A DNA stretch of 64,000 nucleotides from Paraburkholderia elongata (GCF_013177735.1 NZ_WOEZ01000018.1:1-64000), one strand, 5' to 3'. Shown: positions 38,646 through 48,280, counted from the first letter of the stretch. Program-made: numbers and translations. The notes: generated from the letters alone by a model not told the origin.

Positions 38646-38864
38646 CTAGGTCTTTGCCTCTATCAACAAGGCATGGGGGCAGTTGAGGTAGTTGTGCCAG
38701 AAATCTTCGTCGCCTACGCTGGCCCCGGTCTCAGACAAGCTGGGATGAATCCACCGAATCGAGTTGAAACCTGCCTCGCGCAAAGCGCGCTTGTCGAGCG
38801 AGCACGCACTGCGCACGTACCGGTCGTCTGCGTCCGCCCGGTGCTGGACCACTCCGTGCAGCAT
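38646..38864 (-). CDS. Hypothetical small protein downstream of TetR
   Basis: A 72-residue frame starting 6 bp after the TetR stop, in the same frame and on the same strand. Its composition (DRYVRSACSLDKRAL, DEDFWHNYLNCPHALLIEAK) looks protein-like with Trp, Cys and balanced charge, but I recognise no family. It may be a separate coupled gene or a remnant of a longer protein. Weak evidence. Confidence 0.3.
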   Translation of the reverse strand: MLHGVVQHRADADDRYVRSACSLDKRALREAGFNSIRWIHPSLSETGASVGDEDFWHNYLNCPHALLIEAKT

Positions 38865-38870
38865 GGCCGG

Positions 38871-39539
38871 TCAGACAACGCGAGTCCCCCGGGGCCTTGC
38901 AGATCTTACCCGACCGCTTTGAGCTGGCCATGCTTGCATGGCGACATCTGCGATTGCCTTCAGCTTTTGCGGGCCGCCTCCGTCTCGTGCCTGGACGGCC
39001 ATTCCGCGGGTCACGGCGCTGTAGAAGGCAGCAAGTGCGGGCACGTCGGTGTCAGGCGGTAAGTCGCCGTCTTCGACCCCCTTGCGCAACCGCTGCGCCA
39101 TCATCTCTTCAGCGTTTGCGCGGTGCTCGGCCATCGTCTCACGAATAGAAGCGAGTTCGGGGGGCAGGTGAGTGCCGGCCAGCGAGATCATGCAGCCCGA
39201 TGGGTGGCTGTCTCGAGTGAATTCGACGACGGTAGCATCGAGAAACTTCTTGAATGCTTCTCGCGTGTCGGCCGTGCCGAACAGTCTGCCAGCGAACCAG
39301 ACTTCGGACATGCTCAGGTATGCGTCAGTCGCTTCCCTGTAGAGCTGCTCCTTGCTGCCGAACGAGTTATAGAAGCTCGAGGGGCTGATCCCCATGGCCT
39401 GGATCAACTGGTCGAAGGAGGCTCCTTCGTATCCGTGCTCCCAGAAGAGCTTCATGGCTCGGTTCAGAGCTTCCGTACGATCAAAGGTTGAGGGCCTGCC
39501 GCGGCTGCGCCGGGGTTGCGTATCGTTTTTTGTAGTCAT
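38871..39539 (-). CDS. TetR-family transcriptional regulator
   Basis: A 222-residue regulator. RGRPSTFDRTEALNRAMKLF then QLIQAMGISPSSFYNSFGSK is the TetR helix-turn-helix. The C-terminal part has a cysteine in HPSGCMISLAG, the pattern of the TetR_C_16-like group that controls reductases. An ATG at 39560 would add 7 residues. It is divergent from an MDR reductase, with a perfect palindrome in between, so it probably represses that gene. Confidence 0.88.
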   Translation of the reverse strand: MTTKNDTQPRRSRGRPSTFDRTEALNRAMKLFWEHGYEGASFDQLIQAMGISPSSFYNSFGSKEQLYREATDAYLSMSEVWFAGRLFGTADTREAFKKFLDATVVEFTRDSHPSGCMISLAGTHLPPELASIRETMAEHRANAEEMMAQRLRKGVEDGDLPPDTDVPALAAFYSAVTRGMAVQARDGGGPQKLKAIADVAMQAWPAQSGRVRSARPRGTRVV

Positions 39540-39590
39540 GGCTCCAAAATTTATTGACATGCTGTAGAGATGCCCCTATTCTGCCATAAC

Positions 39591-39604
39591 GGAGCGATCG
39601 CTCC
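39591..39604. promoter_or_regulatory. Candidate TetR operator (14-bp perfect palindrome)
   Basis: GGAGCGATCGCTCC is a perfect 14-bp palindrome between the divergent TetR (starts 39539/39560) and MDR gene (39636). GGCTCCAA-type half sites also occur near 39540. The place and symmetry suit the operator of the adjacent TetR protein. Confidence 0.5.
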
Positions 39605-39635
39605 AATAATCAAATCCTTGCGAAAGGAGTCCGTG

Positions 39636-40652
39636 ATGCAGCGAATTGTTCACACCAGCCATGGCGAGCCCGCCGAGGTGCTCACGCTGGAAGCATTTTC
39701 CGATGCCCCTTCTCTTGTGAGCGGAGCGGCGCTTGTGCGTGTGTCCGCCGCACCGGTTCATCCGGGCGACTTGCTGGGTGTCTCCGCTTCCCCCGCCTTC
39801 GGGGCGGCTCCCCTCATCCCGAGGGGAGGTCGAGTGCCCGGCGTCGAAGGTGTAGGGGTGGTGGAAGCGCTGGCCGCTGACATCGACCCTTCACACCGGA
39901 TTCAGGTCGGCACACGTGTGGCCATCTTTCCCGTTAACGGCGCCTGGAGCTCCAGGATCGCCGCGCCTGTCCAGTCGCTGATACCCGTGCCCGATGAAGT
40001 GAGCGATGAGGTCGCAGCGCAGATGCTGGTCAACACGTTGACTGCACGCCTTGCGATGCGGGCTGGTCACAACGCGTTGCCTGAAGACAAGCGCGAAGAT
40101 GTCACGGTTATTCAGACGGCTGCCAATTCTGCCGTCGGAAAGCTGCTCACTCATCTGCTCGTCGAAGTGGGCGTCAATCCGATCCTGCTCGTCGGCTCCG
40201 CGGCGAGCGCGCAAGCGCTTAAAGCTGCTCGCCCCAACCTTTCTGTCATCGTCACGGAGAACCAGGGCTGGAAGGACGAGCTTCGCGATGCGCTTGCGAA
40301 CAAGCCCGTCTACGTGGCGTTCGATGGCGTCGGCGGCGCGCTATTACCCGACGTAGCGGGCTTCCTGGCTCGGGGCGGAGCGATCATTAGCTACGGCTCC
40401 TTGGGGGGAGCTACGACGGACATTCGTTCCATCGCCCCTCGAGCGCTGACCATAAAAGGGGTGTCGTTGTTCAGCTGGCAATTCGAAGCTGCGGCGGTAC
40501 GCGAAGCGGACCTGGCCAAGGCGCTCGAGCTCGCACGCAACTTCCCGAGCCTTTTCCCCGTAGCGGAACGATATCAGGCGAGCGACTACCTGGGAGCGCT
40601 CGAACATACGTACCGCAGGGGAAGGACCGGCATGGTGCTGCTCGCGTTCTAG
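39636..40652 (+). CDS. MDR-family zinc-independent alcohol dehydrogenase/quinone or enoyl reductase
   Basis: A 338-residue medium-chain reductase. AAPVHPGDLLGVS, GGRVPGVEGVGVVEAL and VIQTAANSAVGKLLTHLLVE (NADPH fold) resemble mitochondrial-type enoyl reductases; the zinc cysteines of alcohol dehydrogenases are absent. AAAGGAG is 6 bases before the ATG at 39636. It is paralogous to the next gene and probably under the divergent TetR. Confidence 0.83.
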   Translation: MQRIVHTSHGEPAEVLTLEAFSDAPSLVSGAALVRVSAAPVHPGDLLGVSASPAFGAAPLIPRGGRVPGVEGVGVVEALAADIDPSHRIQVGTRVAIFPVNGAWSSRIAAPVQSLIPVPDEVSDEVAAQMLVNTLTARLAMRAGHNALPEDKREDVTVIQTAANSAVGKLLTHLLVEVGVNPILLVGSAASAQALKAARPNLSVIVTENQGWKDELRDALANKPVYVAFDGVGGALLPDVAGFLARGGAIISYGSLGGATTDIRSIAPRALTIKGVSLFSWQFEAAAVREADLAKALELARNFPSLFPVAERYQASDYLGALEHTYRRGRTGMVLLAF

Positions 40653-40807
40653 CGCTACGCGTCCTGCGAAATGTGAGGCGCTCCTCGTCATGAGGGGCGG
40701 CTTGGTAGCGTTCACCCCGGTTTTTGCACGATTTCGAAATGAGCCCCGAGTGCCGGAGTATTGCCTCTCGGCTTTCCAGCTAAGCATCTTATGAAAGGAC
40801 GTAATCC

Positions 40808-41785
40808 ATGCGTGCTATCCAGAACACCGCTTTCGGCGACCCCGTCGAGACTCTGAAACTCGTTGACCTTCCGGAGCCGGCCAACCCCGGCCCGGATGAA
40901 GTCCTGATCGCGATGGAGTATGCCCCCATCAACGGCAATGACCTGGCCGTCATCACCAATCGCTTCGCCTACTCGACTCCACTGCCCTCGATCGTGGGCA
41001 ACGAAGGCGTCGGGCGAGTTCTGCAGGTAGGCTCGAATGTCTCCAACGTGAAGGTCGGCGACCGCGTGTTGCCCCCGCTTTATGCGTTGACCTGGCGCGA
41101 GCGCCTGGTGATCCCGGCCAAGGGGCTGATTGCGCTGCCTGCCAACGTCGATCCACGTCAACTGGCCATGCTGCAAATCAATCCTCCCACGGCCGTACTT
41201 CTGCTCGGGCGTTTCGTTGACCTCAAAGAAGGCGACTGGATCGTGCAAAACGCGGCCAACTCCGGCATCGGCCGCACGGTGATCGCGTTGGCGAAGAAGC
41301 GTGGCCTGCGGACCATCAACTTCGTACGTCGTCCGGAACTGGTCAAAGAACTGGAAGAAGCGGGTGGGGACGTCGTTCTCGTCGATGAGCCGGGCGCCAT
41401 CGACAAAGCCAAGGCCGCGGTCGGTCCGGGCAACGTCCGTCTGGCCATCGACGGCCTGAGCGGTTCGGCTGCAGTGCGCTTGATCGACGCGCTGTCGCAA
41501 AACGGTACGCTGGTGAGCTATGCGTTCACGAGCGGCGAGGTGGTCATGCCGGTCAAGGTCGTGGACCTGCATCTGCGAGGCATCGTCGTGCGCGGCATAT
41601 ACATCGACCTTCCCGAATACCTGCCGTACATCGCAGACGCAATCAAGGAGTCTGCCGAACTGATGGCGCGCGGCGAACTTGACCTGCCTGTGGTTGCCGT
41701 CTATCCGCTTGCAGATTACAAAAAGGCCATCGCTCACGCAATCAAGGGCGGCAAGGTGCTGCTCGACCTGCGCTCATCCAACTGA
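40808..41785 (+). CDS. MDR-family enoyl/quinone reductase (second copy)
   Basis: A 325-residue medium-chain reductase. YAPINGNDLAVITNRFAY, PSIVGNEGVGRVLQVG and VQNAANSGIGRTVIALAKKRGLRTI show the Etr1-like fold; AANSGIG replaces the usual GxGGVG. No zinc ligands are seen. It follows its paralogue by 155 bp with GAAAGGA before the ATG. Substrates are likely alpha,beta-unsaturated carbonyls or quinones. Confidence 0.83.
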   Translation: MRAIQNTAFGDPVETLKLVDLPEPANPGPDEVLIAMEYAPINGNDLAVITNRFAYSTPLPSIVGNEGVGRVLQVGSNVSNVKVGDRVLPPLYALTWRERLVIPAKGLIALPANVDPRQLAMLQINPPTAVLLLGRFVDLKEGDWIVQNAANSGIGRTVIALAKKRGLRTINFVRRPELVKELEEAGGDVVLVDEPGAIDKAKAAVGPGNVRLAIDGLSGSAAVRLIDALSQNGTLVSYAFTSGEVVMPVKVVDLHLRGIVVRGIYIDLPEYLPYIADAIKESAELMARGELDLPVVAVYPLADYKKAIAHAIKGGKVLLDLRSSN

Positions 41786-41861
41786 CCAGGCAGTTCTCCC
41801 AAGTGCCTTGCTCCTACGCGAGCATGGCTTCGTTGACTTACGTTGCCGCTGAGGTGTCGAA

Positions 41862-42461
41862 ATGAAGATTGGTTTTATTGGAGCCGGTGCTGTAGCGCAG
41901 TCCATCGCCAGGAGTGCCATTCAAGCAGGACATGAGGTTGTCTTGAGCGCTCGTCGTGGGCCGCAGGCTTTGGGCGATATCGTGGCCGGACTCGGTCCGA
42001 ACGCGTCGGCAGATACGGTCCAGGAGGTGGCCCGGCTTGAGCTGGTCATGCTCGCCGTTCCATGGCTTCAAGTCCCGTCGGCGCTGGATGGGCTGCCCAA
42101 TTGGGCAGGTCGCATTTTGGTGGATACCACCAACCCTTTTACGCAACTCGAGCCTGAGCTCGTTCTGGCGGACTTGGGGGGCACGGGCGCCAGCGAGATC
42201 GTCGCGGCACACGCGCCAGAGGCTCGCGTCGTCAAGGCGTTCAATGCTATCCGCATGGAGCACTACGACAAGGGCCCGAAGTTTCATGACGGAAAGCGCG
42301 TCATCTTCGTCTCCGGTGACGACAAGGACGCAAAGGCGGTGGTGATCGGACTCGTCAACGATTTTGGCTACGCACCAGTGGATCTTGGCGGTCTGATTTC
42401 GGGCGGTCGCATGCAGCAAGCGGGTGGTCCGATCGCTGGCCACGACTGGGTGGTGGCATAG
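41862..42461 (+). CDS. NADPH-dependent F420 reductase-like NAD(P)-binding protein
   Basis: A 199-residue Rossmann protein starting MKIGFIGAGAVAQSIARSA with the FNO-type motif VLSARRGPQALGD that binds NADP phosphate. VDTTNPF and VVKAFNAI are also conserved. Family members without F420 are common in proteobacteria and are thought to be NADP-linked reductases. It follows the two MDR genes on the same strand, 76 bp after the second. Confidence 0.8.
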   Translation: MKIGFIGAGAVAQSIARSAIQAGHEVVLSARRGPQALGDIVAGLGPNASADTVQEVARLELVMLAVPWLQVPSALDGLPNWAGRILVDTTNPFTQLEPELVLADLGGTGASEIVAAHAPEARVVKAFNAIRMEHYDKGPKFHDGKRVIFVSGDDKDAKAVVIGLVNDFGYAPVDLGGLISGGRMQQAGGPIAGHDWVVA

Positions 42462-42612
42462 GACTGCAAGGTATGCTAACCAATGTCGCGCTGTTTCGGG
42501 AAGCAGAGCGGCTGGATGTCCGGTTGTCTTTGTGATCTGCCGTTGGCGGGACACCACTTCGAACGTCGGCAACGGGTCCCGGTCCGCGCCGACCGAAACA
42601 CTCGCTGCGTAT

Positions 42613-43335
42613 CTAAGCTGTGAGTCCCTGAGACGATTTGGTCCGCACTCGTTGCGGGTCGGCAGTGTTGCTGCGCGGCAGCAGGTGAACGACCTCTTCC
42701 AGGTGCGCCGGTCCTGCCGCGACGGCGCTGAGAAAAATGCTGATCGAGAAGTGAATCATGCGCTCCAGATCGACAGGTAGATCAGATCGTGGCACGCGAT
42801 CCGAGAGGATCAATGTGGCAAGACCGTGCTCCATGCTCCATGCAGCATGGGTCACGAGCGTGAGTGACGACTTGGGCCAGCCATGTTCCAGCGCCAGTTG
42901 CTCGACCGACGACGCGAATAGCCGGAACGACTTCGCACCGATCTCGTTCAGTTCCGGGAATGAGTCACGCGTCACGATGCGCGGCCCGATCATCAAGTTG
43001 AAGAGTCCCTTGTGGCGCTGCGCAAATTCGACGTAGACCCGCATCATGCTGTATGCCTTGGCCATTGCCGTGTCGTCGGACGCCTGAATCTCGCTACGCA
43101 GCGTCGCGAGATCGTGAAACCCGTCCGCGGCAATGGCAGCGAGCATCCCCTCCTTGCCCGCGAAATGTCGGGACGGAGCAGCCTCCGATACACCCACCGC
43201 CCGTGCGAGATACCGAAGGCTCAATTCGCGTACGCCAATCTCTTCCAGCGCCCGGCGCCCCTCTGCGATCAACGCATTACGCAGGTTTCCATGGTGGTAC
43301 GGCGCGGCCGGCGTAGCAGAAGATTTCGAATTCAC
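42613..43335 (-). CDS. TetR-family transcriptional regulator (WHG-type C-terminal domain)
   Basis: A 240-residue regulator. YHHGNLRNALIAEGRRAL with AVGVSEAAPSRHFAGKEGML forms the HTH domain, and the C-terminal domain has NLMIGPRI and AAWSMEHGLATLIL, typical of the TetR_C_33 (WHG) group. It is convergent with the NADP oxidoreductase gene and divergent from the hydrolase scrap at 43474. Confidence 0.87.
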   Translation of the reverse strand: MNSKSSATPAAPYHHGNLRNALIAEGRRALEEIGVRELSLRYLARAVGVSEAAPSRHFAGKEGMLAAIAADGFHDLATLRSEIQASDDTAMAKAYSMMRVYVEFAQRHKGLFNLMIGPRIVTRDSFPELNEIGAKSFRLFASSVEQLALEHGWPKSSLTLVTHAAWSMEHGLATLILSDRVPRSDLPVDLERMIHFSISIFLSAVAAGPAHLEEVVHLLPRSNTADPQRVRTKSSQGLTA

Positions 43336-43473
43336 GATATCGCCAGAAACAGTCTGTGAAGGTTAGCAATTATAGACGTGCGATTTCCCCGCACGCAATG
43401 CGCCTGCCGGCATCGACGTTCCCGGGATCAGCCGGACGTCGTCGGACGTAAGTGGAGATGAAGGAGACCGACT

Positions 43474-43650
43474 GTGAAGCGCGTCCTTGATGCCAGCAAA
43501 ACCTCGAATCCGGAGGTCCGACCGAGTAGTATCGACTTAGACGCACTGGTCTTCGTTCATGGCTTCCTTGATAGCCAAGCAGCCTGGAATCCACTGATCA
43601 AAGCACTTGCTCATACCGGGATTCCGGCACTTGCTGTGCAGCAAATTTGA
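43474..43650 (+). pseudogene. Alpha/beta-hydrolase N-terminal fragment
   Basis: From the GTG at 43474 (GAAGGAGA 9 bases upstream) the peptide includes LVFVHGFLDSQAAWNPLIK, the oxyanion-hole HG and first helix of alpha/beta hydrolases. After 58 codons a TGA stops the frame, before any nucleophile elbow. The MaoC gene starts 71 bp later, so the rest was deleted. The remainder of the 43336-43721 spacer holds no other gene that I can see. Confidence 0.6.
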
Positions 43651-43721
43651 GCGAAGACGTGCGACGGTGTTGCGGTTGGAGCGGCTTCGATTGACCCGAA
43701 CTGATTTGATGGGAGGAACTC

Positions 43722-44177
43722 ATGCAGGCCTTATATCTGGATGATCTGGTGGTTGGTATGCAGTTTGAGTCGTCGCCATTTGCCGTCACGGAGGCCGATA
43801 TCAAACGCTTCGCGAGCGAATTCGATCCTCAACCCTTCCATCTCGATGACGCTGCCGCGCAAGCGACGATCTTTCGGGGGCTTGCAGCGAGCGGCTGGCA
43901 CACGGCCGCTATGACGATGCGCATGTTGACAGGCGGAGGATTGCCGCTTGCAGACGGCGTGATCGGCATGGGCTGCGAGATCACGTGGACGAAGCCCGTG
44001 CGGGCAGGGAACCAGCTGCGCGTCGTCACCACGGTGGTCGATGTAAAGCCGTCTACATCAAAATCCGGGCAGGGCGTCGTTACGGTTTCATCGGATACGC
44101 TGAACGAGTCCGGTGAGGTCGTGCAACGATTGGTCTCGAAGTTGCTCGTGTTCGCTCCGGCGGCGCGCCAAGGTTGA
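43722..44177 (+). CDS. MaoC-family dehydratase (hot-dog fold)
   Basis: A 151-residue single-domain MaoC protein. The hydratase-2 motif region is FASEFDPQPFHLDDAAAQ with the Asp/His pair, followed by RGLAASGWHTAAMTMRM. It probably hydrates an enoyl-CoA or acts on a related thioester. GATGGGAGGAA lies just before the ATG. It is alone on its strand and converges on the porin gene with a 1-bp gap. Confidence 0.87.
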   Translation: MQALYLDDLVVGMQFESSPFAVTEADIKRFASEFDPQPFHLDDAAAQATIFRGLAASGWHTAAMTMRMLTGGGLPLADGVIGMGCEITWTKPVRAGNQLRVVTTVVDVKPSTSKSGQGVVTVSSDTLNESGEVVQRLVSKLLVFAPAARQG

Positions 44178-44178
44178 C

Positions 44179-45366
44179 CTAGAACTTGACGCGCAAGCCG
44201 GCGGTAACGGCTAGCTGATATCTCGAATTGGAACCCGTTGGTCCGCCGACGTTGTCAATCGACGCCGTGAGGGCATCGCCCAGGGCTTTCTGATAGACAG
44301 CGGCTACATAGGCCGTGCTGCGTTTGCTAAGCAGGTATTCGGCCCCCGCGTTTATCTGCGCCCAACGAGGATGAGTTCCATCAGTAATGTTCGCTATACG
44401 TGAGGCTCCGCTTACCTTTCCGTCGCTGTAAATGAATGCGACGCCAGCAAGAACGGCCGGGGAAATCTGATAGCTCGCATTGGCTTCATAGTTGGAAAGA
44501 GAAAAGCTCGAACGATCGACGTACTGCAACTTGGCGAATGTGTACGCGAACCCCAGCGTTGTCGCATGCCATTGGTACGCTATGCCTGCACCGGTGACGT
44601 CCTGCGTCCTGACGGGGCGCGTGTAGAAGATATCCGTGGCGCTCGTGTAGTCGCCGACGATGGCACCAGCCGTATTGCTCCCCCCCGTACTCCCGGCCGA
44701 AGGGTTTGAGAGGTGCAGGTGGCCAGCCCCCAGCGTTACAGCTCCTGCGGCGTAGCTCGCCCCAACGCTCCACGCGCTATTGTTTGAGAAGCCAGTGCCT
44801 GCTGAACCGGCTGCCTGATTGCTGAAAGCGTACAACCCTCCGACGGCAAGCCCGCGATAGGTTGGACTGGTGTACTTGACGGAATTGTTGATGCGGAACG
44901 TGGTGTAGAGGTTGTCAATGTCGCCGACGTGCGCGCCATATTGTGTTGCCCATTGTCTGGACGAGACAAAGGGGCCGACGAAGTCGACGACCGAGTCGTA
45001 CTGTCGACCGAAGGTCGCCGTCCCAAGATTTTTGTTGGCCAGCCCAACAAATGCCTGGCGGCCGAATAAACGTGAACCTTGCAATTGCGTGCCGGTGGCG
45101 ACGCTAAAACCGTTCTCGAGCACAAATATGGCGGAATTGCCGCCGCCCAGATCCTCGACCCCCCGAATGCCCCATCGGGACGGCGCACCGACGCCGGATG
45201 TTTCCTGTATTTTTCGGGCGCCGATGGCTCCCGGCTGACTGGCCAGGTTGTTCACATAACTGATACCGGCATCAACCAGACCGTAGAGAGTCACGCTGCT
45301 TTGCGCGCAGACTGACGCGCTAGCCAGTCCGCCAGTCGCAAGAATGATCGCCTTACTCAATTTCAT
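44179..45366 (-). CDS. Outer-membrane porin, OmpC-like (Burkholderiales type)
   Basis: A 395-residue porin precursor. The signal peptide ends SVCAQ and is followed by SSVTLYGLVDAGISYVNN; SRWGIRGVEDLGGGNSAIFV, FGRQYDSVVDFVG and the C-terminal AVTAGLRVKF are standard. It is downstream of a CoA-transferase gene on the same strand behind a 161-bp spacer and may serve that organic-acid cluster. Confidence 0.92.
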   Translation of the reverse strand: MKLSKAIILATGGLASASVCAQSSVTLYGLVDAGISYVNNLASQPGAIGARKIQETSGVGAPSRWGIRGVEDLGGGNSAIFVLENGFSVATGTQLQGSRLFGRQAFVGLANKNLGTATFGRQYDSVVDFVGPFVSSRQWATQYGAHVGDIDNLYTTFRINNSVKYTSPTYRGLAVGGLYAFSNQAAGSAGTGFSNNSAWSVGASYAAGAVTLGAGHLHLSNPSAGSTGGSNTAGAIVGDYTSATDIFYTRPVRTQDVTGAGIAYQWHATTLGFAYTFAKLQYVDRSSFSLSNYEANASYQISPAVLAGVAFIYSDGKVSGASRIANITDGTHPRWAQINAGAEYLLSKRSTAYVAAVYQKALGDALTASIDNVGGPTGSNSRYQLAVTAGLRVKF

Positions 45367-45527
45367 GCATGTCTCCCGTGAAGCGTTATAGCTATGTAGT
45401 AGCTAGGCAATGCGCCGTCGATCTCGTGAAGACCTCGGCGGCGAAATGGTTCATTCCACCAATCTGCGGTGCCAGCCATGTACGGCCTGACACCGCGCAC
45501 AAACCGGCGCAGTGGCTGAATGGATCT

Positions 45528-46748
45528 TCAGATCACCGAGCGTTGGTGCAGCGCCGCGATTCGTTCATAGTCATAGCCCAGGACGAGGCGTAGAACGTCA
45601 GTTGTATGCTCGCCAAGCTGGGGCGGGTGGGTGAGCGCTTGCGGCGGAGTCGCGCTCATAATGATCGGATTGCGCACCAGTTTCACGGTGCCGCCGGACG
45701 GGTGCGGCAGGTCGAGCTGCAGACCGCGCGCCACCACCTGCTCGTTCTCGAATACTTCGCCAAGATCGTTGATCGGGCCGCAGGGGACGCCGGCGGCCTC
45801 GAGCGCGGCGATCCATTCATGCTTGCCGCGCACGCGGACCATCTCTGCCAGAATCGGCGCCAGCGTGTCGCGATTGCGCACGCGGGCCGGATTGGTTGCG
45901 AAGCGCTCGTCGTCGGCCAGTTCCGGCCGGTTGCCGGCTTCCACGAATTTGCGGAATTGCCCGTCATTGCCGACCGCGACGATGATCCAGCCATCGCTCG
46001 TCTGGAACGTCTGATAGGGCACGATGTTCGGGTGCGCGTTGCCCCAGCGCACCGGCGGTTCGCCGCTCGCCAGGTAATTCGAGTTCACGTTCGCGAGCAT
46101 GGCGACCTGCACGTCGAGCAGGGCCATGTCGATGTACTGGCCTTGCCCGGTACGGTCGCGATGTGCGAGCGCTGTCAGCACGGCGACGGTTGAATACATA
46201 CCGGTCATCAGATCGGCAATCGCCACCCCGGCCTTTTGCGGTCCACCGCCTGGCAAGCCGTCGTGCTCGCCGGTAATGCTCATGAAGCCGCCGATACCCT
46301 GGATAATGAAATCGTAGCCCGCACGCTGCGCATAGGGTCCAGTCTGGCCAAAGCCGGTCACCGAACAATAGATAATGTCGTGCTTGACTTCCTTTAGCGA
46401 CGCGTAGTCGAGGCCATATCTTTTCAACTGGCCGACCTTGTAGTTTTCCAGCACCACGTCACTTTGGGCCGCCAGTTCGCGGATGATCTGCTGACCCTCG
46501 GCTGTCGCGATGTCGACGGTGACTGAGCGCTTGTTGCGGTTCGCCGCGAGGTAGTAGGCGGCCTCGCGCGTATCTGCGCCGTCCGGCGTTTTCAGGTACG
46601 GAGGGCCCCAGTGACGCGTGTCGTCGCCGACCTCCGGGCGTTCGATCTTGATGACGTCTGCGCCGAAGTCGGCGAGCGTCTGTGCACACCACGGGCCGGC
46701 GAGCACGCGGGTGAGATCCAATACGCGAATATGATTGAGAGCACCCAT
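45528..46748 (-). CDS. CaiB/BaiF family III CoA-transferase
   Basis: A 406-residue class III CoA-transferase. IRVLDLTRVLAGPWCAQTLA, the catalytic Asp region LADFGADVIKIERPEVGDD and NRNKRSVTVDIATAEGQ are hallmarks, and GYDFIIQGIGGFMSITGE is typical of the succinyl-CoA-dependent group. It activates an organic acid as a CoA thioester. The catalytic Asp is expected in LLDVQVAMLA. Confidence 0.9.
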   Translation of the reverse strand: MGALNHIRVLDLTRVLAGPWCAQTLADFGADVIKIERPEVGDDTRHWGPPYLKTPDGADTREAAYYLAANRNKRSVTVDIATAEGQQIIRELAAQSDVVLENYKVGQLKRYGLDYASLKEVKHDIIYCSVTGFGQTGPYAQRAGYDFIIQGIGGFMSITGEHDGLPGGGPQKAGVAIADLMTGMYSTVAVLTALAHRDRTGQGQYIDMALLDVQVAMLANVNSNYLASGEPPVRWGNAHPNIVPYQTFQTSDGWIIVAVGNDGQFRKFVEAGNRPELADDERFATNPARVRNRDTLAPILAEMVRVRGKHEWIAALEAAGVPCGPINDLGEVFENEQVVARGLQLDLPHPSGGTVKLVRNPIIMSATPPQALTHPPQLGEHTTDVLRLVLGYDYERIAALHQRSVI

Positions 46749-46927
46749 AACTGGTCGAAATTTTATCGTTTAGTAATACTATTAATTTGAGCGAAATTGC
46801 GTTTCGTAGTTAGCGCCAACTTCCAGGAACGGAAACTGGCTCCTGGATTTAAACGGCTACGTCAGGTTGGCTAAAGTCACGCACAAGGATCAGTTCTCCA
46901 CCCGGTAGTTCCCGCGCGGCGGCGGCA

Positions 46928-48280
46928 TCAGTACTCACTAGAAAGGGGATGCGGATCTCTGCGGGAAGCAAGTGGCAAGACCACGATAAGCATGACCGCC
47001 GCCAATGCTTGCACGCACGCCGCAGTGACAAAGCCGCTGGTATAGGTGCCGGTAGCTTGCCGCACGTACCCGGTGAGCCATGGTGTCAGAAAACCTGCGA
47101 GGTTCGCCACTGAGCTGATGAAGGCTACCCCGACCGCTGCCGCGTTGGCCTTGAGGTACCGCATGGGAATCTGCCAGAACAGGGAGATGCCGGCACCTGT
47201 GCCTGCGAGTGCGAAGGCGAGTGTCGTAAAGGTGGCGGTGCGGCTACTGTGCCAGACCAGTACTAGCAGAATCAGGCTTGCGACGCTCACGACAGAGGCA
47301 ATCGAACAGTGGTAGCGGACGTCGCCATGACGGCTTGCGTACGTACAGAATGCGATGTTGCCGATAGCACCAAGAATACAGATTGCCGCGATAGCGTTGC
47401 CGATCGCGGTGTAGCCACCGAATCCCGCATCCCGCAGAATGGTCGGAATGAAGAAGCTCAGTGCCGTATTGGCGGTGAGGATGCAGAAATAGGCGGCGAG
47501 AAGCACCCAGACGACGGGATTGGCAAGCAGTGGCCGCTGAGGGTTCACTTCCACAGAAGAGCGCTTCTGGTCGCGAGCGAGGTCGGCCTGGATGAGCCGC
47601 CGTTCTTCAGGGGACAGCCAGGAAGCCGTCGCGGGTCCATCGGAGAGGACAAACAGCACGAGGCAGCCCAACAGCAGCGTGGGGAGCGCCTGCACCAGAA
47701 ACATCCATCGCCATCCCGGGAGGGACAACAAGCCGCTCATATGTTGCAGCACCAAGCCGCCGGTCAGGCCGACGACTACGGTCGAACAGATGGCAGCGGA
47801 ATGGAAAATGCTGAAGTTGCGGGTTCTCCGCTTCGTTGGAAACCATTGGTTCAGATACAGAATGACACCCGGATAGAATCCCGCTTCGAACGCGCCTAGC
47901 AGGAACCGCAGAAGGTAGAAAAGAGGTGCGCTACGGACGAACATCATTGCGACGCTGGTGAGCCCCCAGCCGATGGCAATCACGGAAATGGTTCGCCTTG
48001 CGCCGACTCTTTGCTGAACCATCGTGCTGGGTATGCCGAACACGACGTAACCGAGGAAGAACAGTCCCGCACCGAAGCCGTAAACGGTTTCGCTGAAGTG
48101 CAGATCGGACAGCATCTGTAACTTGGCAAATGCGACATTGGCGCGATCGACCCACGCGAGCAGCCATAGCAGGAAAAGAATCGGAATGATTCTCCATTCC
48201 GAAGCCGAATAGGCACGTCGCAGTGTTATCTCGGACGCGTCGCTCAAGGCGTTCGTATCAGCGTCATAGAGCGAGTTCAT
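46928..48280 (-). CDS. MFS transporter, anion:cation symporter (ACS/phthalate permease) type
   Basis: A 450-residue protein with about 12 membrane segments. WRIIPILFLLWLLAWVDRAN and GFGAGLFFLGYVVFGIPS are typical of the ACS family that imports organic and aromatic acids; LLRFLLGAFEAGFYPGVILY is its other hallmark. AAGGAGA lies 6 bases before the ATG at 48280. It is between a CoA-transferase and a fumarylacetoacetase on the same strand. Confidence 0.9.
   Translation of the reverse strand: MNSLYDADTNALSDASEITLRRAYSASEWRIIPILFLLWLLAWVDRANVAFAKLQMLSDLHFSETVYGFGAGLFFLGYVVFGIPSTMVQQRVGARRTISVIAIGWGLTSVAMMFVRSAPLFYLLRFLLGAFEAGFYPGVILYLNQWFPTKRRTRNFSIFHSAAICSTVVVGLTGGLVLQHMSGLLSLPGWRWMFLVQALPTLLLGCLVLFVLSDGPATASWLSPEERRLIQADLARDQKRSSVEVNPQRPLLANPVVWVLLAAYFCILTANTALSFFIPTILRDAGFGGYTAIGNAIAAICILGAIGNIAFCTYASRHGDVRYHCSIASVVSVASLILLVLVWHSSRTATFTTLAFALAGTGAGISLFWQIPMRYLKANAAAVGVAFISSVANLAGFLTPWLTGYVRQATGTYTSGFVTAACVQALAAVMLIVVLPLASRRDPHPLSSEY

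Noticed and set aside
46849..46927. Short minus-strand peptide ending FSQPDVAV after the MFS gene
   Set aside because: It looked like a possible C-terminal remnant, but 26-28 residues without a family match are too little to support a feature.
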